Positions 14,171-21,828 of a DNA stretch of 24,145 bases are shown here, piece by piece (the stretch's first letter is position 1; every line of letters starts with the position of its first letter). The DNA comes from CAZIDL01 sp964537825. Lineage in GTDB: Bacteria > Bacteroidota > Bacteroidia > Flavobacteriales_D > CAYVSK01. The DNA lies in contig CAZIDL010000037.1 in assembly GCA_964537825.1 (NCBI GenBank), forward strand, positions 1-24,145, read 5' to 3'. The notes under the pieces were generated by a model that was not told the origin of the DNA, made no database searches, and saw nothing but the letters and a program-made list of their open reading frames with translations. Position numbers and translations under genes: made by a program.

Positions 14171-15033
14171 GGGCTTTTCTCCTTTTCTTTTTCTTCGACG
14201 GGATCGTGCAACACTTCCGTATCCGGAAGTAGGGTGCTGACGATGTCGAGCTGATAGGCTGAGAAGTAGTTGTCACGAATATCGAGGCGTTTCAGTTCAT
14301 CGAGCCTCGAAATGGTCTGTGGGAGTTCCTCGATAAGGTTCCCTTTGAGGGAAAGGTATTCCAATCCTTTCAGGGAGCCGATCGATCGGGGTACCTCTTT
14401 GATCGAGTTCTTCTCGAGCACGAGCACCTTTAGCTTTTCGAGCTTGCCGATCCGTTGAGGGATGGTGTCGATGCCACAGTCCTTGATGATCAGCTTTCGG
14501 AGGTCCGATAGTTGGGTGATGCTGGCGGGAAGGCTTTTGATGGGGCTTTTATTGATGGCGAGAAGGCGAAGGTCTTGCAGTGAAGCGATCTCCTCGGGAA
14601 GGACCATTTCGTCCGCTCGGTTCTGGTCGATCCCGATCTCGCGGAGATTCGTCCAGTATTCACATATCCGGGGAAAGGTGTCCAGTTTGGCCTCTACGAG
14701 CTCCAGGTAGCTGAGTGCTTTCCAGCTTTTTAAGGCATCCGGAAAATGCCGTATCGGGTTCCGATGGCTTCGGAATTCTGTCATGCGTGTGAACCCGCTC
14801 ATCGAAGCTGGGAGCGTGTCCAACAAGACGTCCTCCAGGTAGAGCTTGTTGAGGTTCCTTAGCTCAGAACAGACCTGCCAAGCTTTTTCCTTTGGCCGGC
14901 TTTGGACCAATCTGAGCTCGAAGACCTTTTCTGGTTCTTTGGATGCCTTTTTCAGGGACCGATAGGTTCCCTGTCCTTCCAGGGAGAAGGATTGGACGAA
15001 AAGAAGCAAGAGGAACAGAAGGCTTCCTTTCAT
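14167..15033 (-). CDS. Exported leucine-rich-repeat protein
   Basis: From the ATG at 15033 the product has 288 residues and begins with a Sec signal peptide (MKGSLLFLLLLFVQSFS) without a lipobox cysteine. The rest contains about eight leucine-rich repeats of roughly 23 residues with the pattern LxxLxLxxNxIxxLPxxIxxL, clearest in the second half (IKSLPASITQLSDL, IDTIPQRIGKLEKL, IKEVPRSIGSLKGL, IEELPQTISRLDEL). It ends in a charged tail and has no T9SS sorting domain, so a periplasmic or Sec-secreted location is more likely than surface attachment. Such repeats usually mediate protein binding; the partner is unknown. The reading frame is open 17 codons further upstream, but this ATG overlaps the GH18 stop as ATGA, implying coupled translation. 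It ends 4 nt inside convergent tpx. Confidence 0.82.
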   Translation of the reverse strand: MKGSLLFLLLLFVQSFSLEGQGTYRSLKKASKEPEKVFELRLVQSRPKEKAWQVCSELRNLNKLYLEDVLLDTLPASMSGFTRMTEFRSHRNPIRHFPDALKSWKALSYLELVEAKLDTFPRICEYWTNLREIGIDQNRADEMVLPEEIASLQDLRLLAINKSPIKSLPASITQLSDLRKLIIKDCGIDTIPQRIGKLEKLKVLVLEKNSIKEVPRSIGSLKGLEYLSLKGNLIEELPQTISRLDELKRLDIRDNYFSAYQLDIVSTLLPDTEVLHDPVEEKEKEKSP

Positions 15034-18008
15034 TGCCGCACGAGTTCGAAGACCGATCGATGACCGTCCTTCAGCTCGACCCAAAGGAAATACACTCCGG
15101 AAGGAATGCTTTCTGCTACGAGGACCCGGAGCGTTCGTTGGCCGCTGCGCGTGGTCTGAATAGCGATCTTTCGTCCCTGCGCATCAAAGAGGTGGACCCG
15201 TTCCGGTGAAATGCCTTTATTCCATCTCAAGCTGAAGCGTTCCCGGAAAGGATTCGGTGTTACATATCCCCCCGTAAGTTCCTTGGCTTCTTCGATGCTC
15301 GTCGTACGTTGCACTAGGATACCGTCGGAGATCTTTCCGTTCATCAGGCCTGCTCTGTTGAAAGCCCGAAGGTTGAAAAAGTAAGTGGAATCGGTCTCGA
15401 GGTTCAGTCCGGACGCTGAAATGCTCGTGTCCGGAGTGCTCGTCCATCCGAGCAAGTTCGAGTCCCCCGGGCTTTCCCCGATCGAGTAGGCGTAGTGGTC
15501 GATGCCGGAATGCGGATCATCGGCGCTGTCCCAATTCGCTCGGAGGGTACCGTTCGGGTCGTAGGTCGTGTCTTTGTCCGAAGAGCCATCCCCATCCAGC
15601 AGGGCTCCGAGAATTGGAGCTGTCGTATCCACCTTTACGCTATCCTTTGCGATCGCTGAGATGTTGCCGGCACTGTCCGTTGCGATGGATGCGATCCTGC
15701 CTCCCCACTGTTTCGGTCCCTGATTTTGATAGCGAAGGTGATCGGAAAGGGCGGAGCCGACCGGTACGCTGACCGTAGGATAGCGTGAGCGGAAAACCTG
15801 GAGCTCTTCCACATGAAGCTCTGCGTTCCCGCTTCTAAAGGAGATGGCATTCCCTGTGGAATGCGGGCTGGGATCCTCCCAGCTCGCTTCCAGCGTGTCG
15901 TTCACGTACACGCGTGTCCGCCCGTCGGTCCGGTCGAAGCTCAGCTTCAGGTCGTACCACTTGCCGTCCTTGAAGTCGTAGTTGACTTCGTGCACCGGTC
16001 CGCTCCCCCAGGAGTTGTTCACCACTTTGTAGAGTTGGATCTTGTCATCGTCCAGGCGGAACCAGACAAAGTAGGAATTCCCCCGGTTGCTCAGTTCTGC
16101 TGAGTCGCAGAAGTAATGGAGACCGGCTCTTCGGTTCCCTCCTGAGCCGCTCATCTGCATGCGCCAATGGTAGAGGTAACGGTTCGACAAGCTCTGCTGG
16201 AGGGTAGCGTGAATGTTGGTATTGGAAAGGCTTTCGTCCTTTTGCTGCAGTTCACCTCCGTTCAACTGCCAAGTGCCGGTATCCACGGTCCAATCCGGAT
16301 GAAGGCTGTTTTGCCCGAACGCGTCGTGAAAGAAACCGGCCTTTCCGTTCCCGCGCCATTCGCCGTTCGTCCATTGTTGAACGCTGTAAAAACCTTTTTC
16401 GATGCCGCTCCCTCCGGTCTCATCCGTGTCGGAGAATTTCACATCGAAATCACCGGTCACCCAATCAGGGAGGGTGTCGAGGGAAGTGCCAGGGGGAATG
16501 GAATCCGGAATGCATTCCCAAACTGCCTCCCAGCCTGGAGCGACAGTAGCACCATCTGACACGAACTTCAGGGTAAGCGCTTCCCCGCTCGAAACGATCT
16601 TGCCGGGACCTGAAGTCCCCGTATAGGAGCCGATCAGGGCGGCGTTGGTATCCGCTCCATCGTAGATCCAGAGGCTGTCGTATCCGAACTCGATGTCGAA
16701 GCTCAGGAAATTCAGTTCGACCTTCCCGGTTGCGCTCGGGTCGATCGTATAGCTGTAATATTCGTCGTTGTTATAGGAAGCGGCCGGACCCCCTTGATCG
16801 TAGAGCGTGTCGCTGCATGGGACCGTCCTGCAGTCCGTGAAATGGGCTTCGATCTCATCCCATAGGGCTGTGTACCCGTCGTCGTAACCAAGAGCCCAAA
16901 TGCCCATCCCGGCCAGGTCGCGTTGGAGGATCAGGTCCAGGCGCTCATCGAGCCCTTTCGCTAGGTCTGTGAAACATTGGCGCCAATTCCCGCTGCCGTC
17001 CTTAAAGACGAAATAGTTGCTCATGCTCCCCGAATGCCAACCTTTGTTGGAGTTGCTGTAGTTTCCGCTCGCGTTGTCACGGACTGTTGTGTAGGTCCGC
17101 GACGAACCCGTGCTGGTGGTGTTCTCCGGCACCTGGTCGGAAGCGGTCTCCCACTCGTAGCCGTAATAGGGAAGTCCCAGCACGAGCTTCGATCGACTTG
17201 CACCTTCCTTCAGGTAATAGTTCACGGTCCGGGATAGGTTCCAGCTACTGCTGCCGAAATCGAATAGCGGGGCAGTAGGTCCGGCTTCAGCACTCCCATT
17301 GTAGTAATATCCATAGCCCATGATCACCATGTGATCGAGGTATTGGTCCAGGAGGGAAACGTCGAAGATGTTATTCCAATCCACGGCATAGAGCGCAACG
17401 CTCACCTCTGATCCCGGGATCTGGTTGTGCATCTGAGTGGCCAGGTTCACCAGAAAGTTGTTGTAAGCTGTGGCTTCTGATGATGGTACACCCTCAAAAT
17501 CGATGTTCACACCGTTCGCATTCCGTGCCTGGACCAGGGATATCAAGGTGTCGATGAGGTTCTGGCGGGCAGTACTGCTACTGAAGAAGGTGCTATGGCT
17601 GGAGAATAGGGTGACGCAAAGGTCCGCTTTGACCCCGTTGTTCTGAGCGGCTGTTACCGCACTTGAGCTCAGCCAGTTGTTCGTGGTCGTCGGATAACCG
17701 GTGTTGGGATCCACTTCGTAGGAGAAATAGGAAAAATGGCTCAAGAGGTCCCACTGGTAGTTGGTATAGGCGCTTCCCATCCAATAGGGATGCCATCCGT
17801 AGACTACGCGTTGCAGGGAGCAAGCCCGCCCTTTACGAGCCGGCATGGGTTCGATCCCGTGTAAGGAGTCCCATTCCGCCTCAGTCTTCGGTCCGAGTTT
17901 TTCATAGCGTTGCTGATGGGCCTGATGGACCGAATGATGACCCTGGCCGAAAGCAGTGCTGAGGGGGAGGAGGAGCAGGAGCGTAATGAGGGTACGTAAA
18001 AAGCTCAT
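15030..18008 (-). CDS. T9SS-secreted GH18-family protein with CUB, lectin-like and FnIII-like domains
   Basis: The 992-residue product appears to be a large secreted glycosidase-like protein. After a Sec signal peptide (1-22), residues about 65-390 form a GH18 fold (VYGWHPYWMG; LPYYGYEW; GIWALGYDDG). The DxxDxDxE motif reads NGVNIDFE at 165-172: the catalytic E172 and D170 are kept, while the first two acidic positions are Asn. Residues about 398-499 resemble a CUB domain (YDSLWIYDGADT, then WEAVWEC). About 560-740 looks like a concanavalin A-type lectin domain (W-Q-L-N-G-G-E-L; WYDLKLSFD), apparently inserted in an Ig-like domain (505-555 plus 745-797). About 798-900 is FnIII-like. The last 75 or so residues form a type A T9SS sorting domain (TPNPFRERFSL to SGVYFLWVELKDG). 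The substrate could be chitin, peptidoglycan or another N-acetylhexosamine polymer. Confidence 0.88.
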   Translation of the reverse strand: MSFLRTLITLLLLLPLSTAFGQGHHSVHQAHQQRYEKLGPKTEAEWDSLHGIEPMPARKGRACSLQRVVYGWHPYWMGSAYTNYQWDLLSHFSYFSYEVDPNTGYPTTTNNWLSSSAVTAAQNNGVKADLCVTLFSSHSTFFSSSTARQNLIDTLISLVQARNANGVNIDFEGVPSSEATAYNNFLVNLATQMHNQIPGSEVSVALYAVDWNNIFDVSLLDQYLDHMVIMGYGYYYNGSAEAGPTAPLFDFGSSSWNLSRTVNYYLKEGASRSKLVLGLPYYGYEWETASDQVPENTTSTGSSRTYTTVRDNASGNYSNSNKGWHSGSMSNYFVFKDGSGNWRQCFTDLAKGLDERLDLILQRDLAGMGIWALGYDDGYTALWDEIEAHFTDCRTVPCSDTLYDQGGPAASYNNDEYYSYTIDPSATGKVELNFLSFDIEFGYDSLWIYDGADTNAALIGSYTGTSGPGKIVSSGEALTLKFVSDGATVAPGWEAVWECIPDSIPPGTSLDTLPDWVTGDFDVKFSDTDETGGSGIEKGFYSVQQWTNGEWRGNGKAGFFHDAFGQNSLHPDWTVDTGTWQLNGGELQQKDESLSNTNIHATLQQSLSNRYLYHWRMQMSGSGGNRRAGLHYFCDSAELSNRGNSYFVWFRLDDDKIQLYKVVNNSWGSGPVHEVNYDFKDGKWYDLKLSFDRTDGRTRVYVNDTLEASWEDPSPHSTGNAISFRSGNAELHVEELQVFRSRYPTVSVPVGSALSDHLRYQNQGPKQWGGRIASIATDSAGNISAIAKDSVKVDTTAPILGALLDGDGSSDKDTTYDPNGTLRANWDSADDPHSGIDHYAYSIGESPGDSNLLGWTSTPDTSISASGLNLETDSTYFFNLRAFNRAGLMNGKISDGILVQRTTSIEEAKELTGGYVTPNPFRERFSLRWNKGISPERVHLFDAQGRKIAIQTTRSGQRTLRVLVAESIPSGVYFLWVELKDGHRSVFELVRQ

Positions 18009-18019
18009 CGTTATAAATA

Positions 18020-18027
18020 TAAAGATA
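18020..18027 (-). promoter_or_regulatory. Near-consensus -7 box before the GH18 gene
   Basis: Minus-strand TATCTTTA matches TAnnTTTG except for the last base and lies 11 nt before the GH18 ATG. The same octamer occurs upstream of the flippase gene. No -33 element is clear at 17-23 nt. Confidence 0.3.
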
Positions 18028-18048
18028 AGGGAAGAAAGAAGCTTTCTA

Positions 18049-18078
18049 TTTGCTCAAGAGCATCGAGCCTTACCTTTG
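18049..18078 (+). promoter_or_regulatory. Two-part Bacteroidota promoter of the rsbU-like gene
   Basis: A -33 TTTG (18049-18052), an 18-nt spacer and a perfect -7 TACCTTTG (18071-18078) match the flavobacterial consensus TTG-N17-23-TAnnTTTG. It is the only site in the window with both elements. A transcription start a few bases after 18078 would fall near 18082-18086. That leaves almost no leader for the ATG at 18091 and makes the ATG at 18082 leaderless or excluded. Confidence 0.6.
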
Positions 18079-18090
18079 AGCATGAAGGGT

Positions 18091-19320
18091 ATGCCTAGCG
18101 CCAAGATCGACAAGCTGACCGAGGATCTGGAACTGCAGGGATTCAAACTGCACTCCCTGCTCGAGGTCACCAATGCTATCAACGAGAACAGTTCCGTAGA
18201 AAGGTTGGTGGGCCTTTTCGAGCATATCCTTCGGGATCAGCTTGGTATCGAGAAGATGATCCTCTTTGACAAAGGGGAGGAATGGAAACGGTTGTTACGC
18301 GTTGGTGTAGAAGGACGCGATATAGACGTAGAGCGGGACCTGGGGAAGTTCAGGAACATTACGCACATCGAATCCTCTGCCGATCCGGTCCTTTCCGAAT
18401 TCGATGTGGTCATCCCGGTCTTCCACAAGGACCGACCTTTGGCTTATGTGTTGCTCGGAGGACTTGAAGGGGATAACATCGCGAGCAATGAAGAGACCGA
18501 ACACCTCTCCTTCATCCGTACTTTGACGAACATCATTGCCGTTGCGATCGAGAACAAACGGCTTTCCAAGGAGAACATCCGACAGGAACGGCTCAACAAA
18601 GAGCTGGAGCTTGCTTCGGAAATGCAACAACACCTCTTTCCCCGCTGCTTGCCGTTGAACGGGAAAGTGGACATGGCTGGACATTACCGACCGCACCATC
18701 AGGTCGGGGGGGATTATTACGATGTGATCCGTACGGGTGATGAGGAATTTGTGATATGTATGGCCGATGTTTCCGGGAAAGGGGTCTCTGCTGCCCTTTT
18801 GATGTCCAATTTCCAGGCAAGCTTGCGGGCTCTCGTTCATTATACCGAACAGTCCCTCGAACGGATGGTGCAAGAGCTCAATGAGAAAGTGATGCACAGC
18901 GCTGAAGGCGAGAAGTTCATCACATTCTTCATCGGGCGTTTGCATCTAGGAAAGAAACGGTTCGAGTACATCAATGCCGGGCACAATCCGCCCATCATGA
19001 TAGATGCGAACGGGGAGGCTCATTACTTGGAGAATGGATGCCCGGGTCTTGGCATGTTACCCGAATTGCCCTGGGTCAAAAAGGGGGCCGTTCAACTCGA
19101 TCCCGGTCATACGCTTTTGTGCTATACCGATGGTGTGGTGGAACTTCGCTCATCGCAAGGAGAGGAGTATGGTTATGAGCGCCTCATCGAATTGCTGCGA
19201 AAAGAAAGGGAGAAAGGGATGGAAGCGCTTACGCAGGCCATCATGACAGATCTGGACCACTTCCGAAAGGATTCCCCTTTCACCGACGATATTGCCTTAT
19301 TGGGGGTCCGAATTTCCTGA
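18091..19320 (+). CDS. SpoIIE/RsbU-type PP2C serine phosphatase with N-terminal GAF-like domain
   Basis: The product is a PPM-type serine/threonine phosphatase of the SpoIIE/RsbU group, which typically dephosphorylates STAS-domain anti-anti-sigma proteins in partner-switching pathways. From the ATG at 18091 it has 409 residues. Residues about 15-155 look like a GAF-type sensor domain. A helical linker at about 153-182 contains LNKELELASEMQQHLFP, the standard entry to this phosphatase class. The phosphatase domain (about 195-409) keeps the metal-binding residues: D208 in VGGDYYDV, D226 in ADVSGKGVSAAL, D347-G348 in YTDGVVE, and D399-D400 in FTDDIALLGV, with NAGHNPP at 295-301. An ATG at 18082 in the same frame is the alternative start; the promoter position favours 18091. 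No anti-sigma kinase or STAS gene is visible. It overlaps the convergent O-antigen ligase gene by 24 nt. Confidence 0.88.
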   Translation: MPSAKIDKLTEDLELQGFKLHSLLEVTNAINENSSVERLVGLFEHILRDQLGIEKMILFDKGEEWKRLLRVGVEGRDIDVERDLGKFRNITHIESSADPVLSEFDVVIPVFHKDRPLAYVLLGGLEGDNIASNEETEHLSFIRTLTNIIAVAIENKRLSKENIRQERLNKELELASEMQQHLFPRCLPLNGKVDMAGHYRPHHQVGGDYYDVIRTGDEEFVICMADVSGKGVSAALLMSNFQASLRALVHYTEQSLERMVQELNEKVMHSAEGEKFITFFIGRLHLGKKRFEYINAGHNPPIMIDANGEAHYLENGCPGLGMLPELPWVKKGAVQLDPGHTLLCYTDGVVELRSSQGEEYGYERLIELLRKEREKGMEALTQAIMTDLDHFRKDSPFTDDIALLGVRIS

Positions 19321-20787
19321 ACTTCCGACTTCGAGCCCTTTTTGCTCACTTTCTTTATCCTTGTGATAAACGTCCACTGCAGTTATGATCGCTATGAAGA
19401 GCCAAACGGGAACTGCGGCCTTATCCTGGTCCAGAAAGTTGTTGAGCACCCCGTGCGTGAAATAGGTGACCAGCCCCAGGTATACGGCGGTGGTCGTCCC
19501 TCTTAAGCGCCCTTTAGGAAGGGTGAAGTACAAGCGAAACCCCATATAGAAAAGGTAGATCACGATCCCCGACCGGATCAGGAAACCCGGTGCTCCGGAT
19601 TCGGACAGGGGGCCGAGGAACTCGCTATGAGCGGTTCCTCGTGTGCCGAAATTCGTGCTGATGATCGTCTTTTCCTCGGGTTCTTGATAGGGGGCGTATT
19701 TGAACTGATAGGTGCCTGGACCGAAACCGAAGACAGGATGTTCCTCGAACATCCGCCAGGCACTTTTCCAGCGATTGATCCGCTCCAGGTTCGATGCATC
19801 CGTGGCCACATTGGAGATGGACTCGACGTGGTCCGCCAGGTTTTCGTTCGAAGCTTTTTTGTTCTGCTCCAACTGCATATAGAGTTGATCCTGATAGATG
19901 TAGAGACCCCCTGCTGCTATCAGGGCGATGGTCAAGGGGATCTTGAAGGGGATCCGAAGAAGAAGGAAAGGGTAGAGCAGGGCCATTCCCAAAAGGCTCA
20001 CCCAAGTGGCTCGGGTGTAAGAAAAAACGATGCCCAGAACGAGGAGGGCGCAAAGCAGGAAAAGTCCTCCGCGTAGGTGGAGGGGAAGCTTCTTCGAGAA
20101 AAAGCGTTCGAGGATCAATGGTGTGACTAGGGCTAATGCAGCCCCGTAGACCGTGTGATCCTTGTAAAAAGGGTTCATGACGAAGTGGGAAGGCTCCTCT
20201 GCGAAACCGTGAGCAGCATGGCGGATCAGGGTGTAAAGCACCACCAGGGAAAGAGGAAGTGCATAGGCCCAAGGGAACCGATGGATCCATTTTCGATCCT
20301 GGAAAAAGTAGAGGGGAAGGAAGTAAAGCCCGATAACGAACCAGCACTGGGCCAGGAAATGTTTGAATGATACGAGGAACATCGTGCTCGTAATGGTGCT
20401 GATCAGGGTCCAGCCCAGGTAGGTCAAGAGCAGCAGGCTCATCGGATGCTTAAGGACCCTTTTGTCAGGATAGCCTTCCAGGAGGATCTTATAGACGAAA
20501 AGGAGCATAAGCCCTGCCAGTAAGGGCTCTGTTGGAATGGCAACACCAGCCCCTCCAAGCCCGATCCCCAATTTTTCGATGTTCAGCGAAAGGGGTGTTG
20601 CTAGTACCACTAAAAAGAGGACCTGTATCGGTCGAAAGAAGGCACCAAGAATAACGAAGCAAAGGAGCGGAAGAAAGGCGAACCAATAATGATCGTACCA
20701 AATGAGGTAGAGATGGCCGAGAAGAAAGAGAAGGGAAGTGGCGATGATGCCTCCTTCCTTTTTCATGCTGGAGGTGAAGGATCCCAT
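19297..20787 (-). CDS. O-antigen ligase / polymerase-like membrane protein
   Basis: The 496-residue product is an integral membrane protein with roughly 11-12 hydrophobic segments and a large extracytoplasmic loop before the last ones, the layout of the Wzy/WaaL family (O-antigen ligase domain). The conserved loop features are visible: S256-Y-T-R259-A-T-W at the end of a membrane segment, INRWKSAWRMFEEHPVFGFGPGTY at 337-360, and H387 in GTAHSEFLGPLSESG. Members either polymerise repeat units (Wzy) or ligate polymer to lipid A-core (WaaL); sequence inspection cannot decide. It follows the Wzz-like gene by 16 nt and the flippase is upstream, so it acts in the same surface-polysaccharide pathway. 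A second ATG at 20766 (MKKEGG) is a possible start. The C-terminus overlaps the convergent phosphatase gene by 24 nt. Confidence 0.85.
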   Translation of the reverse strand: MGSFTSSMKKEGGIIATSLLFLLGHLYLIWYDHYWFAFLPLLCFVILGAFFRPIQVLFLVVLATPLSLNIEKLGIGLGGAGVAIPTEPLLAGLMLLFVYKILLEGYPDKRVLKHPMSLLLLTYLGWTLISTITSTMFLVSFKHFLAQCWFVIGLYFLPLYFFQDRKWIHRFPWAYALPLSLVVLYTLIRHAAHGFAEEPSHFVMNPFYKDHTVYGAALALVTPLILERFFSKKLPLHLRGGLFLLCALLVLGIVFSYTRATWVSLLGMALLYPFLLLRIPFKIPLTIALIAAGGLYIYQDQLYMQLEQNKKASNENLADHVESISNVATDASNLERINRWKSAWRMFEEHPVFGFGPGTYQFKYAPYQEPEEKTIISTNFGTRGTAHSEFLGPLSESGAPGFLIRSGIVIYLFYMGFRLYFTLPKGRLRGTTTAVYLGLVTYFTHGVLNNFLDQDKAAVPVWLFIAIITAVDVYHKDKESEQKGLEVGSSGNSDPQ

Positions 20788-20803
20788 CGTTCCGGAGCGG
20801 GAC

Positions 20804-21793
20804 TTAGGAGCTGCTCATCACTTCCTTCCACTTGACCCGGCCGATGATGAGGAAAACGGCCAGGAGGAAGCCACCGAGCGTACTGCTCACCACGATCAGC
20901 CAGCGGATGGGATAAGCTTTTTTATCCGCGGGCCAAGCCTTGTTCACGATGAACTTGTGGGAGATGTTGGAGTTCGCGTCAGCTTTGGCTTTTTGATAAC
21001 TCTTTCTGAGCCGCCCGAACTGGAGCATGATCTCTTCCAACTTCAAGCTTTGGGAAACATAAGGAGAACCGTATTTGCCCAGGGTGTCCAGCCTGGTTTC
21101 CAAAGCGCTTATACCGTTCTGATCCCCCTTTCGGATGGCTATTGCCAATTGTTGGTTGAAGCGCTCCGCCTGCGTTTCGTAATCATGAACCCCTTTTAAA
21201 CGAAGTTCCTTGAGCGAATTTTCGATGGAACTCACGTAATCCTTGAGCTCGGTGAATTCCTTCTTCACCACTCGGAGGGCTTTGCGGGCCCTCCTCTGTT
21301 GGATGCGATTCTTCAGGGTATCGACCAGATGAGCGATGTCGTTGGCGATATCGGCAGCTTTTTGCCTGTCCTTGTCAAGGACCGTGATCTTGACCGACCC
21401 GTATTTGGTGCGCTCGAAGTCCACCAAGCTTTCATAGGTCTTACGGATCGAAGTGCCCCGATGTGGGTGGTCCTTGGAAATACCATAATGCTCGCCCAGG
21501 TTGTACTTATCCTTGATCTTTCCGTAAATGAACTCACTCTTCAAAAGTTGGATCAGCTCTTGAGCTTCTTGTTCTTGGCCGAAACGGGTGATCGACTTTT
21601 TGGAGCCCGCTTCCGTGTTAAGGACGGTCTGGGAAATGGAACTGTTCTCGGCAGGATACATGACCACCGTGGAACGGTATTTCTCCTCGATCAAAAGGGA
21701 GACGATGATCGAAGCGATAGCTGCTATCGCCGTGATGACGGTCAAGGTGACCTTGTGATCCCAAAGAAGGCGTATCAGGGAAATGAAATTCAT
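20804..21793 (-). CDS. Wzz-family polysaccharide chain-length / co-polymerase protein
   Basis: The 329-residue product has the polysaccharide co-polymerase architecture: an N-terminal membrane helix (about 17-37) right after a short cytoplasmic segment, a long charged and largely helical periplasmic region with coiled-coil character (about 150-280), and a C-terminal membrane helix (about 297-318) preceded by AYPIRW. The beginning MNFISLIRLLWDHKVTL fits the Wzz N-terminus. Such proteins set the length of polymer made by Wzy or assist export. There is no attached BY-kinase domain with Walker motifs, so it is the kinase-less type. It sits between the flippase (35 nt upstream) and the ligase (16 nt downstream). 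A perfect TACATTTG box 23 nt before its ATG suggests an internal promoter. Confidence 0.85.
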   Translation of the reverse strand: MNFISLIRLLWDHKVTLTVITAIAAIASIIVSLLIEEKYRSTVVMYPAENSSISQTVLNTEAGSKKSITRFGQEQEAQELIQLLKSEFIYGKIKDKYNLGEHYGISKDHPHRGTSIRKTYESLVDFERTKYGSVKITVLDKDRQKAADIANDIAHLVDTLKNRIQQRRARKALRVVKKEFTELKDYVSSIENSLKELRLKGVHDYETQAERFNQQLAIAIRKGDQNGISALETRLDTLGKYGSPYVSQSLKLEEIMLQFGRLRKSYQKAKADANSNISHKFIVNKAWPADKKAYPIRWLIVVSSTLGGFLLAVFLIIGRVKWKEVMSSS

Positions 21794-21816
21794 AGCGCGT
21801 CAAAACGTCAAGGGAG

Positions 21817-21824
21817 CAAATGTA
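21817..21824 (-). promoter_or_regulatory. Bacteroidota -7 box before the wzz-like gene
   Basis: Minus-strand TACATTTG is a perfect TAnnTTTG match between the flippase stop and the wzz-like ATG, 23 nt before the start. No TTG is seen at the -33 position. It may let wzz and the ligase be transcribed apart from the flippase. Confidence 0.42.
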
Positions 21825-21828
21825 TTAT

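Noticed and set aside
17956..18090. Extended start for the phosphatase gene upstream of 18082
   Set aside because: The extra residues are basic, unlike the family, run into the GH18 coding region and lie upstream of the promoter.
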